Part shown: positions 1 through 8,079 of the stretch, piece after piece
Numbering within the stretch: the stretch's first letter is position 1
How the letters are laid out: each line of letters begins with the position of its first letter
Origin: Solitalea agri
Lineage (GTDB): Bacteria; Bacteroidota; Bacteroidia; Sphingobacteriales; Sphingobacteriaceae
Reading direction: 5' to 3'
DNA length: 64,000 nucleotides
Assembly: GCF_023914155.1 (NCBI RefSeq)
Contig: NZ_JAMWYS010000058.1
Span: forward strand, 124,001-188,000
Notes under the pieces: generated by a model
What the model was told of the DNA's origin: nothing
The model's input: the letters and a program-made list of their open reading frames with translations, nothing else
Databases searched by the model: none
Position numbers and translations under genes: made by a program

Positions 1-655
1 CCAAAATTGATTTAATGGGCGGAAAGTAGCCACCTACTATAAAAACGGTTTTACCTTCTGGAGAAATAATCAGGTTGGTTGGGAAAGTGCCTATTTCCAG
101 ATCTTCCAATTGCTGTTCCATTCCTGCAACGTGCTGATAATTGAACGATCGTTTGGCAAGAAAGTCTTCCACGGTTTCTTTTTTATCTGTGGAGATAGCC
201 AGAAAAACTACATTATCATTTTGCTTGTATTTTTCATACAACTCATTTAGTTCCGGAATCTCTTTTAAACAAGGCGCACAGGTTGTAAACCAGAAATTCA
301 CCACAATCACCTTCCCTTTCAGCTGCTCAAAACTTAAGCTTTTACCATCAATGGTTGTGAATTTAATATTCGGAACTGGCTCCCCTTTTTTAAAAAATTT
401 GTTCGGAGTGATCAGTGAGTTTAATGCAGCTTCTTTTTCAGCAGAAGTGGTTTTCAACAAGCGTATTTCAGAAAAGTTGCCAGCTTCATTCTTAATGTTT
501 TCCATTTTGTAATCGCCGGTAAGCAACAAGTAGCTCATTTCATCATACGAAATAGGCTTATTATCCGCACTCTTAATAAGTATTTCGGTCTTTTTAGGTT
601 GTTGTGCACAACTTAAAAGAGGTATTAAACAAATCAACAGCAACAATTTCTTCAT
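1..655 (-). CDS. TlpA/ResA-like thiol-disulfide oxidoreductase lipoprotein (3' end outside window)
   Basis: Read on the minus strand from an ATG at 655, the frame stays open to the window edge and gives 218 residues; the C-terminus is missing. The N-terminus is a lipoprotein signal (MKKLLLLLICL, then LLSC with Cys17). A linker of about 75 residues precedes a thioredoxin-like domain: VVNFWFTTCAPCLKEIPEL places the redox pair at C126 and C129, and the cis-Pro loop is GTFPT further on. The fold and CxxC motif are those of TlpA/ResA/AhpC-TSA proteins, which reduce or oxidise disulfides in the periplasm, for example in cytochrome c maturation. The exact substrate cannot be told. It follows the thioesterase gene by 11 bases and is probably cotranscribed with it. 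Confidence 0.88.
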   Translation of the reverse strand, partial: MKKLLLLICLIPLLSCAQQPKKTEILIKSADNKPISYDEMSYLLLTGDYKMENIKNEAGNFSEIRLLKTTSAEKEAALNSLITPNKFFKKGEPVPNIKFTTIDGKSLSFEQLKGKVIVVNFWFTTCAPCLKEIPELNELYEKYKQNDNVVFLAISTDKKETVEDFLAKRSFNYQHVAGMEQQLEDLEIGTFPTNLIISPEGKTVFIVGGYFPPIKSIL

Positions 656-666
656 CACCTGTAAAA

Positions 667-1257
667 TTATATTTTCTTGTCCGTTATCATATTTAATTTG
701 CAACGCTCATTATCCAATAAACCCATTTGTTCGTACAGATTTTCCCTGTTTTTCACATTATCAAATTCATCTGCATAACGTTTTGTAATTTCTTTACGTT
801 TTATTGCTTCAATACATCTACGAACCTGATTGCGATCTTCCAAAATCAAGCCGGGTACATGTTTAGGTTTGTTGGTTTGTTCATCTTTAGCTACCATTGT
901 AAAATAAGAAGTATTTGTATGTCGTATTTGACGGGTTTTTACGTTTTCACTCTCCACACGTATTCCAACAACTAACGAGGTTTTACCAACATAATTTACC
1001 GAGGCATGCAGTGAAACCAGGTCTCCTACTTCAACTGGAGCTAAAAAATTCACCTCATCAACAGAAACTGTAACACAATAGGTTCCAGCATGACGTGAAG
1101 CACAAGCATAAGCAACTTTATCCATTAACGAAAGCAAAATCCCTCCATGTATTTTGCCGCCAAAATTGGCATATGAAGGGATCATCAATTCGGTTATAGT
1201 GGTTTGAGAATATTTTACCGGATAAAAAGTTTCGTGGTTTTCTGTGGCTGAGTTCAT
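667..1257 (-). CDS. acyl-CoA thioesterase, hotdog fold (YciA/BFIT-like)
   Basis: A 196-residue hotdog-fold thioesterase that would hydrolyse acyl-CoA to free acid and CoA in the cytoplasm. The diagnostic stretch is ANFGGKIHGG at residues 30-39, with the likely catalytic Asp at D46 in LLSLMDKVA. The segment VDEVNFLAPVEVGD is the usual central strand of the acyl-CoA hydrolase family. The last 65 residues are charged and probably helical, longer than the minimal family domain. No signal peptide is seen. It lies 11 bases ahead of the TlpA-like gene on the same strand. The chain-length preference is unknown. The family is clear; the physiological substrate is not. Confidence 0.87.
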   Translation of the reverse strand: MNSATENHETFYPVKYSQTTITELMIPSYANFGGKIHGGILLSLMDKVAYACASRHAGTYCVTVSVDEVNFLAPVEVGDLVSLHASVNYVGKTSLVVGIRVESENVKTRQIRHTNTSYFTMVAKDEQTNKPKHVPGLILEDRNQVRRCIEAIKRKEITKRYADEFDNVKNRENLYEQMGLLDNERCKLNMITDKKI

Positions 1258-1343
1258 TTTTAAGCAGTATGTATTGTTAATTAGCGTTATTTTGAAAGCA
1301 AAATATCAAAATGGCAATAATAAGAATTATTCTGTATTAAGGT

Positions 1344-2204
1344 TTACGATAAAACACCTTTCACCATTCGATCTTTATCATACAGATCCTTTCTAATCTC
1401 TATCTGAACGAATCCGGCCTTTTCCATTTCCAGCTTTGTTTCTGCACCGTAGGCTTCATTGATCTCGAAATAAAGTAATCCGCCACTTTTAAGCGTCTTG
1501 GCCGCGAATTGGGCTATGGTTCGATAAAACAATAAAGGATCACCATCCTCAACAAACAGTGCTAAATGTGGCTCAAAGTCGAGTACATTCTTATGCATTT
1601 TCTCTTTTTCAAGATGACGAACGTAAGGAGGATTGCTCACAATAACATCAAACTCCCGGTGTGGATTTGTTTCAGATTTTAAAATATCCTGCTGATAAAA
1701 ATGCACTTCAGCCTTATTTAAAACCGCATTTTGCATAGCCATTTTTAAGGCATCATATGAAATATCCAATCCTGAGACCTTAGCATTGGGCAAATGCTTT
1801 TTAAGTGCAACGGGAATACAACCACTTCCAGTACATATATCCAAAAGCTGTATATTGTGGTTGGAGTTACGCTTTTGATCAGCTAATATCCAATGCACCA
1901 ACTCTTCAGTTTCTGGCCGTGGAATGAGCACATCTTGGTTTACCTTGATCTTATAACCATAAAATTCAGTTTCTCCTAAAACATACTGTACAGGCTTGCC
2001 AGTTAGCAGCTCTTCCAACACCATCTCAACTGAAGTAATTTGTTTTACAGTCAACTCTCTTAAGCCATTCATTGAGAGTTGCGTTTTACTAAAACTAAGA
2101 ATGTGCATTAAGGTTAGCTGTGCAATACTGCGAGCTTCTAGAGGATCATAAATAACTGAAAGCTTGTCGGTAAGGTGGCTTTCCAGTTCTTTTACATTTG
2201 GCAT
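1344..2204 (-). CDS. prmC: peptide chain release factor N5-glutamine methyltransferase
   Basis: PrmC (HemK) uses S-adenosylmethionine to methylate the Gln of the GGQ motif in release factors RF1 and RF2. The 286-residue length is normal. The N-terminal helical domain occupies about residues 1-90. The SAM-binding loop is DICTGSGC (D122 to C129), and the family-defining catalytic motif NPPY is at residues 191-194. The start at 2204 is supported by a minus-strand -7 box only a few bases upstream, which implies an almost leaderless mRNA. It is divergent from ribD across 74 bases. Confidence 0.95.
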   Translation of the reverse strand: MPNVKELESHLTDKLSVIYDPLEARSIAQLTLMHILSFSKTQLSMNGLRELTVKQITSVEMVLEELLTGKPVQYVLGETEFYGYKIKVNQDVLIPRPETEELVHWILADQKRNSNHNIQLLDICTGSGCIPVALKKHLPNAKVSGLDISYDALKMAMQNAVLNKAEVHFYQQDILKSETNPHREFDVIVSNPPYVRHLEKEKMHKNVLDFEPHLALFVEDGDPLLFYRTIAQFAAKTLKSGGLLYFEINEAYGAETKLEMEKAGFVQIEIRKDLYDKDRMVKGVLS

Positions 2205-2209
2205 AAAGG

Positions 2210-2217
2210 CAAAGTTA
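2210..2217 (-). promoter_or_regulatory. putative Bacteroidota -7 box for prmC
   Basis: The minus strand reads TAACTTTG here, an exact match to the TAnnTTTG -7 consensus. Its downstream edge is only 5 bases from the prmC ATG at 2204. No good -33 TTTG was found at the usual distance, so the call rests on the -7 box and position. Confidence 0.5.
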
Positions 2218-2240
2218 ACATTCCATAAGTGATAATTAAG

Positions 2241-2270
2241 TTGTAAAACCTTGTAGGGTTCCTATTTTTG
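2241..2270 (+). promoter_or_regulatory. putative Bacteroidota promoter for ribD
   Basis: TATTTTTG at 2263-2270 matches the TAnnTTTG -7 consensus. A TTG-containing -33 candidate lies at 2241-2244, 18 bases upstream. The ribD ATG begins 9 bases after the box, so the transcript should have little or no 5' leader. Confidence 0.55.
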
Positions 2271-2278
2271 TATTCTTC

Positions 2279-3358
2279 ATGAATGAACATCAGCTTTATA
2301 TAAAACGTTGTATTGAGTTAGCCCTGAATGGTTTAGGCTCAGTTAGTCCAAACCCGATGGTTGGGGCAGTAATTGTTTGCGATGGAAAAATTATTGGCGA
2401 GGGTTACCATAAAAAGTACGGGCAGGCGCATGCCGAAGTAAATGCTATTAACGCTGTATTAAGCAAGTATGACAATGCCGACGAATTGTTAAAACGTTCT
2501 ACAATTTATGTTAGTCTTGAACCATGCGCTCATCATGGCAAAACACCTCCATGCGCCGATTTAATTATTAAACATTCTATTTCAAAAGTAGTTGTTGGCT
2601 GTGTCGATCCGTTTGCTCAGGTTAGTGGAAGAGGAATTGAACGGTTAAAAAATGCAGGAATTGAAGTTATTTCGGGAGTGCTGGAAAAGGACTGTTTGGC
2701 CCTAAATAAACGCTTCATTATACAGCAAACTCAAAAACGACCATACATCATCTTAAAATGGGCTCAAACCGCCAAAGGAAACTTTGCTCCTGCAAATGGA
2801 GCTGAATTTTGGATAAGCGGTAAACGATCAAAACAATTAGTACATAAGTGGCGTACCGAAGAAGATGCCATTCTAATTGGCTCAAGAACTGCTTTAATTG
2901 ATAACCCACAACTAACTGCAAGAGAATGGGTTGGTAAAAATCCTGTTCGAGTAGTGGTTGACAGGGAGCTTAAATTACCTTCAACACTAAACATTTTTGA
3001 TAAATCAGCTAAAACAATTGTTTATAACGAGTTGAAAATTGGGGTAACCGACAACATTCATTTTAACTCACTCGAGTTTAATGAGTACTTACCACAGTTC
3101 ATGATGTACCAGCTATATCTCCAAGACATTCAGTCGGTTATAATTGAAGGAGGCGCTAACTTATTGAACCAGTTTATAGGATATGGCTTATGGGATGAAG
3201 CTCGAATTTTCACATCCAAAGCGATACAAAAATCTATTAATGAAGAAAACTGGATCAAAGCGCCTGTTATTAAGGGTAATTTAATTTCGACGGAAATGCT
3301 TGACGATGATGAATTAATGATTTTAGAAAAACCATATAGTGCAAAAAGTTCAAAATAA
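2279..3358 (+). CDS. ribD: bifunctional riboflavin biosynthesis deaminase/reductase
   Basis: RibD carries out two steps of riboflavin synthesis: deamination of the diaminopyrimidine intermediate, then NADPH-dependent reduction of its ribose. The N-terminal cytidine-deaminase-like zinc site is complete: HAE with H51 and E53, then EPC with C83 and PPC with C92. The C-terminal reductase domain begins near residue 150 (RPYIILKWAQT) and includes the IEGGANLLNQF loop. At 359 residues it has the normal length. The start fits the conserved N-terminus (SPNPMVGAVIV). Other rib genes are not in this window, so ribD stands apart from a riboflavin operon here. Confidence 0.96.
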   Translation: MNEHQLYIKRCIELALNGLGSVSPNPMVGAVIVCDGKIIGEGYHKKYGQAHAEVNAINAVLSKYDNADELLKRSTIYVSLEPCAHHGKTPPCADLIIKHSISKVVVGCVDPFAQVSGRGIERLKNAGIEVISGVLEKDCLALNKRFIIQQTQKRPYIILKWAQTAKGNFAPANGAEFWISGKRSKQLVHKWRTEEDAILIGSRTALIDNPQLTAREWVGKNPVRVVVDRELKLPSTLNIFDKSAKTIVYNELKIGVTDNIHFNSLEFNEYLPQFMMYQLYLQDIQSVIIEGGANLLNQFIGYGLWDEARIFTSKAIQKSINEENWIKAPVIKGNLISTEMLDDDELMILEKPYSAKSSK

Positions 3359-3417
3359 AACATACGCTTTTAATGCACCAATGATCAACCTCCTATCGCA
3401 ATAATTAGAACGCTTTC

Positions 3418-4032
3418 ATGCTTTTTGAAGACACTTATCAAACTATTTCACAACCCGCTGAAGGGATTTTCAGAGACCGGGGAAGTAAGTTTATTGCCTA
3501 TGCATTCCCTGTACGATCGGAAGATGAAGTAAAAGAACATTTGCATAAATTAAAGAAAGACCACCCTACGGCTCGTCATCATTGCTATGCATGGCGATTT
3601 GGAATGGATAGAACAGTATTCCGAGTTAATGATGATGGAGAACCCTCGGGAACTGCCGGCAGGCCTATTTTGAATGTTTTGCTTTCGAAGGATGTTACCA
3701 ATATTGTTGTTTTTGTTGTACGTTATTTTGGCGGTACTTTATTAGGTGTTCCGGGCTTAATAAACGCGTATAAAATGGCCACTATTGAGGCTTTGGATTC
3801 GGCGGAGATTATTCAGAAAACTGTTAATGACATATATCGAATTGATTTTGAATACCTTCAAATGAATGATGTAATGAAAGTGATGAAGGACACTTCGGTA
3901 GAAATGCTGAATCAGCAATTTGATAATTCTTGCAGCATCGAATTTGAATTAAAGAAATCAGAAGTAAACCGAATCATTGGCAAGCTAGAAGATATTGATG
4001 ACGTTAAAATTCAGTACCTGAGAACAGTCTGA
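3418..4032 (+). CDS. YigZ/IMPACT family protein
   Basis: A 204-residue protein of the YigZ/IMPACT (UPF0029) family. The N-terminal domain has the family signature: RHHCYAWRFG near residues 55-64, and DDGEPSGTAGRPIL followed by VVRYFGGTLLG. The last 75 residues form the smaller ferredoxin-like domain seen in YigZ. Eukaryotic IMPACT regulates Gcn2; the bacterial proteins have no settled function, though nucleic-acid or elongation-factor-like binding has been suggested. It lies 59 bases after ribD on the same strand and may share its transcript. Confidence 0.9.
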   Translation: MLFEDTYQTISQPAEGIFRDRGSKFIAYAFPVRSEDEVKEHLHKLKKDHPTARHHCYAWRFGMDRTVFRVNDDGEPSGTAGRPILNVLLSKDVTNIVVFVVRYFGGTLLGVPGLINAYKMATIEALDSAEIIQKTVNDIYRIDFEYLQMNDVMKVMKDTSVEMLNQQFDNSCSIEFELKKSEVNRIIGKLEDIDDVKIQYLRTV

Positions 4033-4075
4033 TAAACGTGCATAATCGTAAATTTACCTTTCAATCAATGATTAA

Positions 4076-4930
4076 ATGAAGATTTCAGAAACTGATTTAA
4101 TACTAAACCCTGATGGCTCTGTTTACCATTTGAACTTGTTACCCCATGAAATTGCTGAGACCATTATAACTGTTGGAGATCAGGATCGTGTACTTGAGGT
4201 TTCAAAACATTTCGACAGAGTTGAAGTTAAAAAGCAAAAACGAGAGTTTATAACTCATACCGGAACCATTGGCAATAAACGCATTAGTGTTATTTCAACC
4301 GGAATTGGAACTGATAATATTGACATAGTTTTCAATGAGTTAGACGCATTAGTTAATGTAGATCTTGAATCAAGAAAAGAAAAAGAACATAAAACCTCAT
4401 TAGAAATTATTCGCATTGGAACTTCTGGAAGCTTGCAAGAAGATGTGCCGATGGATAGTTTACTTTTCACCACATTCGGAATTGGGTTCGACACATTGAT
4501 GAATTTTTATGAGTTTGAAAACTCAAATAACGAGTTAATGATTTTAGATGCGTTGAAAGAGCAATTACCAGCATTTAATCCTTACATATTTTCAGCCGAC
4601 AGTTCCTTAAAAAGAAAACTTGCTGAAGGCATGATAACAGGAATGACCGTAACTTGCAGTGGATTTTATGCACCACAGGGTCGAACGATTCGTGTAAAAA
4701 ACCAACATCCTGAATTTATTCATCAGCTTAAAAGCTTTTCATACAACGGCTCACGAATCACTAACCTAGAGATGGAAACTGCCGGTATTTTAGGCATGGC
4801 ACATGTTCTGGGTCATAAAGCCTGTTCGGTAAATGCAATCCTGGCAAGCCGTTTGGATCAAAAGTTCAGCGCTAACCCCGCTGCTATTGTTGAAAAAGCA
4901 ATTAAACTGGTTTTAGAACGAATTAATTGA
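4076..4930 (+). CDS. nucleoside phosphorylase (uridine phosphorylase-like)
   Basis: A 284-residue member of the PNP/UDP phosphorylase family, which splits a nucleoside with phosphate into base and ribose-1-phosphate. Visible family features are VGDQDRV near residue 32, the ISTGIGTDN phosphate/ribose loop, IRIGTSGSL near residue 112, and NLEMETAGILGMA near residue 231, where the Glu-Met-Glu binds ribose. The EMET form fits uridine-type more than purine-type enzymes, but the substrate cannot be fixed from sequence. It is soluble and cytosolic. It follows the YigZ gene by 43 bases. Confidence 0.88.
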   Translation: MKISETDLILNPDGSVYHLNLLPHEIAETIITVGDQDRVLEVSKHFDRVEVKKQKREFITHTGTIGNKRISVISTGIGTDNIDIVFNELDALVNVDLESRKEKEHKTSLEIIRIGTSGSLQEDVPMDSLLFTTFGIGFDTLMNFYEFENSNNELMILDALKEQLPAFNPYIFSADSSLKRKLAEGMITGMTVTCSGFYAPQGRTIRVKNQHPEFIHQLKSFSYNGSRITNLEMETAGILGMAHVLGHKACSVNAILASRLDQKFSANPAAIVEKAIKLVLERIN

Positions 4931-5011
4931 TAAAAGCTAGAATATACGATGTGTAAGAGATGAAAAAGCTTATCGCAAACTATTGCACATCAAACCAATT
5001 AATATTTAAAT

Positions 5012-6010
5012 ATGAAAGCATTAATATTAAACGGACTCAAAGAGCCATTGACAATAAGTGAAGTTGAAAAGCCTGTTTTAAAAGAAGACGAAGTTCTGGT
5101 AAGAATAAAAGCAGCAGCATTCAATCACCGTGACAAATGGATTCAGGAGGGTTTGTATGCAGGAATTAAATATCCGATAATATTAGGATCGGATGGTGCA
5201 GGAATTGTAGCTGAGCTTGGATCGAACGTTGATAAAACCTGGTTGAATCAAGAAGTGATTATTAATCCATCATTCAACTGGGGCGATAATGCAAAAGCAC
5301 AATCAAAAGAATTTAAGATTTTAGGATTACCCCACAATGGGACACTATGCGAATTTGCCCTTTGCAAAGCGGAATATCTGTATAAAAAACCGGCTCATTT
5401 AAACTTTGAAGAATCAGCAGCTATTCCATTGGCAGGCTTAACCGCTTTTAGGGCCTTATTTACGCGCGCAGCAACTCAGCCCAGGGAGAAAGTATTGATC
5501 AACGGAATTGGTGGCGGAGTTGCCTTATTTGCCTTACAGTATGCAGTTGCAGAAGGCTGTGAAGTTTATGTAACTTCCGGATCGGATGAAAAAATTGAAA
5601 AAGCGAAATTTTTAGGCGCCTACGGTGGGGTAAATTATAAAACAAGTACCTGGGTTGATGATTTGAAACTAATAGCCGGTGGATTTGATGTTATTGTTGA
5701 TAGTGCTGCTGGTGAGGGCTTCAAAAACCTGGTGGAATTAGCCAATCCAGGTGGACGAATTGTGTTTTACGGAGCAACTACTGGCACGATTAAAGAGTTG
5801 GATCCTCGTCGGATTTTTTGGAAACAGCTAAGCATTTTAGGTTCGACAATGGGAACTCAAAAGGACTTTCAGCAAATGTTAAACTTTATAGAACAACATA
5901 AATTATTGCCAGTTGTAGATAAAGTCTTTGATTTAACCGAAGCCAATGAAGCTTTAGACAGAATGCGAAAAGCTGAACAGTTCGGAAAAATAGTTATTAA
6001 AATTGACTAA
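5012..6010 (+). CDS. zinc-type alcohol dehydrogenase-like / quinone-oxidoreductase-like MDR protein
   Basis: A 332-residue medium-chain dehydrogenase/reductase. The N-terminal GroES-like part has FNHRDKWIQEG and LGSDGAGIV. The Rossmann part begins at about residue 165 with INGIGGGVALFALQYA, and AGLTAFRALF precedes it. The four-Cys structural zinc cluster of classical alcohol dehydrogenases is absent, so this resembles the YogA-like and NADPH:quinone oxidoreductase branches. The substrate is unknown. A strong hairpin follows just after the stop and probably ends the transcript. Confidence 0.85.
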   Translation: MKALILNGLKEPLTISEVEKPVLKEDEVLVRIKAAAFNHRDKWIQEGLYAGIKYPIILGSDGAGIVAELGSNVDKTWLNQEVIINPSFNWGDNAKAQSKEFKILGLPHNGTLCEFALCKAEYLYKKPAHLNFEESAAIPLAGLTAFRALFTRAATQPREKVLINGIGGGVALFALQYAVAEGCEVYVTSGSDEKIEKAKFLGAYGGVNYKTSTWVDDLKLIAGGFDVIVDSAAGEGFKNLVELANPGGRIVFYGATTGTIKELDPRRIFWKQLSILGSTMGTQKDFQQMLNFIEQHKLLPVVDKVFDLTEANEALDRMRKAEQFGKIVIKID

Positions 6011-6019
6011 AAATCTTTA

Positions 6020-6071
6020 AAAGACTATCCCGAAGTTAATGAGCGTAATCTTTAACTTCGGGATAGTCTTT
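6020..6071 (+). terminator. long perfect hairpin after the MDR gene
   Basis: Two perfect 20-base arms (6020-6039 and 6052-6071) enclose a 12-base loop. They begin with AAAGACTATCCCG and end with its complement. The right arm ends in TCTTT, so it can act as an intrinsic terminator. The length is greater than most terminators in this window. Confidence 0.75.
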
Positions 6072-6078
6072 GCTGAAT

Positions 6079-6238
6079 ATGCCTGATTTTACCGCTATCG
6101 ACACTGATAAAATATTCAATTTTTGAAAGTCTGAAAGAGTATGACCTGATACTCGCCGGCACTATTCCCATCAATACTTCAATTGAACAAATGATTCAAA
6201 TATTCTTTGACATATTATTGATTTTAAGTACTTTATAA
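6079..6238 (+). pseudogene. frameshifted, truncated DUF4269-like fragment
   Basis: An ATG at 6079 opens a 15-codon frame (MPDFTAIDTDKIFNF) that stops at the T-run near 6120-6124. If one T is skipped, reading continues as ESLKEYDLILAGTIPINTSIE and on to a TAA at 6236. The core DLILAGTIPI resembles the conserved start of DUF4269 proteins, in which a GT(I/L)PI motif precedes an SDLDI nucleotidyltransferase-like motif. Here the SDLDI motif and the rest are missing. I therefore read this as the remains of a broken gene, from memory of the family and not a search. Confidence 0.35.
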
Positions 6239-6379
6239 ATAGTATCAATATTTAATTTGGTGGCTTAAAAGATTCAAAATTGGTCAAAAAAACAGTTAGA
6301 ATCCCCCTCTACTGTTTAGCATTCTCCTGAAACTCAATGCACTTTAATTTTCTACTCAATAGAACCGATTGATGATAAG
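6239..6379. other. non-coding interval before the barrel-protein gene
   Basis: AT-rich sequence with no supported gene, RNA or repeat. The full gap between the dehydrogenase and the barrel gene (6011-6379) is accounted for by the hairpin, the decayed fragment and this interval. Confidence 0.5.
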
Positions 6380-7165
6380 TTAAAAGTTTAAGCCGAACCT
6401 AAGTACAGGACCAAAAGTGTCTACATTGTATAAAAACCGATCACTTCCTTCACCATTTTTATAATCAGAACTTATAATTCTGTAACCAGCCGAAAGCACT
6501 ATGGTTTTTGACATCTGGTAGCTAAAATAGGTTTGCATTTGCCACATAAAATCCGATCCGATTCCAAATCCACCAATATTGCCCCTGGCTTGTAATTGCC
6601 ATTTGGTAGATAAGGGAATTTTCACTCTTGCCACAATGGTAGGATCAACCCATGTTTGATTGAGGTTTCTTGAAGTCGCCCCTCCTTGGCTTAAATCAAG
6701 ATCAGCATCTGCTTTTATATTATTTACAAAAGCTGACACACCAGCATCTAACCAGGGTAAAAACCGATGTAAAACAGCAAGCTCCCATGCCAACTGTTGA
6801 ATAGTAACTTCTCCTGAATTAATTAGCTGCCGAGGGGTTACATCTTCTCCAAGTTTCATATAGAGCAGGTCGGAACTGATGGACCATTTATCATTGCTGG
6901 CTTCGGCATAAAGCATTGCCCCTATTTTGAGATGACTAAAAATATCTCCGGGATTTTCATCAATTGAAGCATCAGGTAATTCTCCCAATCCCACGGTACC
7001 ATGCATATTTGGAAACATTATATAGGGTTCAATTAAAAAATGCCATTTACCCTCTGTTGTGTTCTGCGCTTTTACACTAAAACTTACTAACTGAAAAATA
7101 CATACAAGCAAAATGAACATACTCGTTTTTGCTGTACTGCTTTGAGTAATAAAATGTGTTTTCAT
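6380..7165 (-). CDS. exported beta-barrel outer-membrane protein, family unknown
   Basis: A 261-residue protein with a Sec signal peptide ending near FSVKAQ. The mature part shows the alternating pattern and aromatic ends of a small outer-membrane barrel (for example WHFLIEPYIMFPNM, WSISSDLLYMKLG, WQLQARGNIGGFG), and it finishes with VLRFGLNF, a typical C-terminal beta-signal ending in Phe. I do not recognise a specific family or ligand. It is last in a minus-strand run of four exported proteins headed by a sulfatase, 102 bases after the 2H phosphoesterase-like gene. Confidence 0.75.
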   Translation of the reverse strand: MKTHFITQSSTAKTSMFILLVCIFQLVSFSVKAQNTTEGKWHFLIEPYIMFPNMHGTVGLGELPDASIDENPGDIFSHLKIGAMLYAEASNDKWSISSDLLYMKLGEDVTPRQLINSGEVTIQQLAWELAVLHRFLPWLDAGVSAFVNNIKADADLDLSQGGATSRNLNQTWVDPTIVARVKIPLSTKWQLQARGNIGGFGIGSDFMWQMQTYFSYQMSKTIVLSAGYRIISSDYKNGEGSDRFLYNVDTFGPVLRFGLNF

Positions 7166-7267
7166 ATAGCGATTATTAGATTCTAAACACCTGGCGAGTT
7201 TTTAAACCATTTAGGTACATTCCACAATTTACTGATTTACAATTCCTTAATAAACATATTAATGGGT

Positions 7268-8047
7268 TTATTTATCCAATGACCAAGACCAAAGCTCTTT
7301 TCGAGCTGTTCCAAAGTCTCCAAGTTGATAAATAGCAACCGCTGATGGGCTAAACGAAAAAGAGGCATATTCCTCCTTTTCCAGATTAGTAAGAAATTCC
7401 ATAGAAGCCACGCCAACAGTTAAATGTGGCGAATATTTATCTCCTGAATGCAGGGGAACAAATTCATCTACATACTTAATAATTCTTGTACCAACGGCCG
7501 TTCCATCATCATTTGCAATAAATGCTTTATTTCCTCCTCCTTTTATAATAAATGGCTCCAGACTAGTTACCAGTTTCTGTTCAAACAGGCTCAAAGCCAA
7601 ATTATCATCAATTTCTAAAACAGTAACACCCACATCATCCCATTTACTTGATTTAAACCCTTTCACCTTTAATTTCAGATTAAAAACATTAGCACTTTTA
7701 ACCTCATTAGAAACCACTTCTATTACTTTATTCAAATCATTTGCCGTGATATATAACTGAATTAGGGTTATATGAGGAACATGGCTCCTATCCAATGGAA
7801 ACCCTTTGGGGTAATCCTTTAACAACCTAGCATTGGTTTGCACTGCCAAATCAAAAAGCTTTTTATCCGGCTTGAGTAATACATTAATGGCTATAATAGA
7901 TGAATCCATAGTCAACATTTTCCTAATCGTTTGATTAACCAGTTGAGTATTCATTGCACTCATTTCAATGCTTGCTTTTGAAGGTTGCAACCAAGCTGTA
8001 AAGACCAACATTGTAAAAACAAGATAAAGCGATCTCTTCATGAGCAA
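7268..8047 (-). CDS. exported 2H phosphoesterase-like (2'-5' RNA ligase family) protein
   Basis: A 259-residue protein with an N-terminal hydrophobic export signal (LYLVFTMLVFTAWL, then PSKAS). It has the two HxT motifs that define the 2H phosphoesterase superfamily: H92-I-T94 in HVPHITL, and H208-L-T210 in YSPHLTV. Cytoplasmic members open cyclic phosphodiesters or join RNA ends. The presence of a signal peptide suggests that this one acts on an extracytoplasmic phosphodiester, which is unusual. It lies 32 bases from the HAD phosphatase gene upstream. The fold is likely; the substrate is unknown. Confidence 0.72.
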   Translation of the reverse strand: MLMKRSLYLVFTMLVFTAWLQPSKASIEMSAMNTQLVNQTIRKMLTMDSSIIAINVLLKPDKKLFDLAVQTNARLLKDYPKGFPLDRSHVPHITLIQLYITANDLNKVIEVVSNEVKSANVFNLKLKVKGFKSSKWDDVGVTVLEIDDNLALSLFEQKLVTSLEPFIIKGGGNKAFIANDDGTAVGTRIIKYVDEFVPLHSGDKYSPHLTVGVASMEFLTNLEKEEYASFSFSPSAVAIYQLGDFGTARKELWSWSLDK

Positions 8048-8079
8048 AATTCTAAGTGAATAACTATATACTGTCTGGC

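Noticed and set aside
141-512. Plus-strand open frame of 123 codons
   Set aside because: It lies opposite the TlpA-like gene, whose minus-strand reading has a lipoprotein signal and a CxxC motif; the plus-strand frame has no family features.
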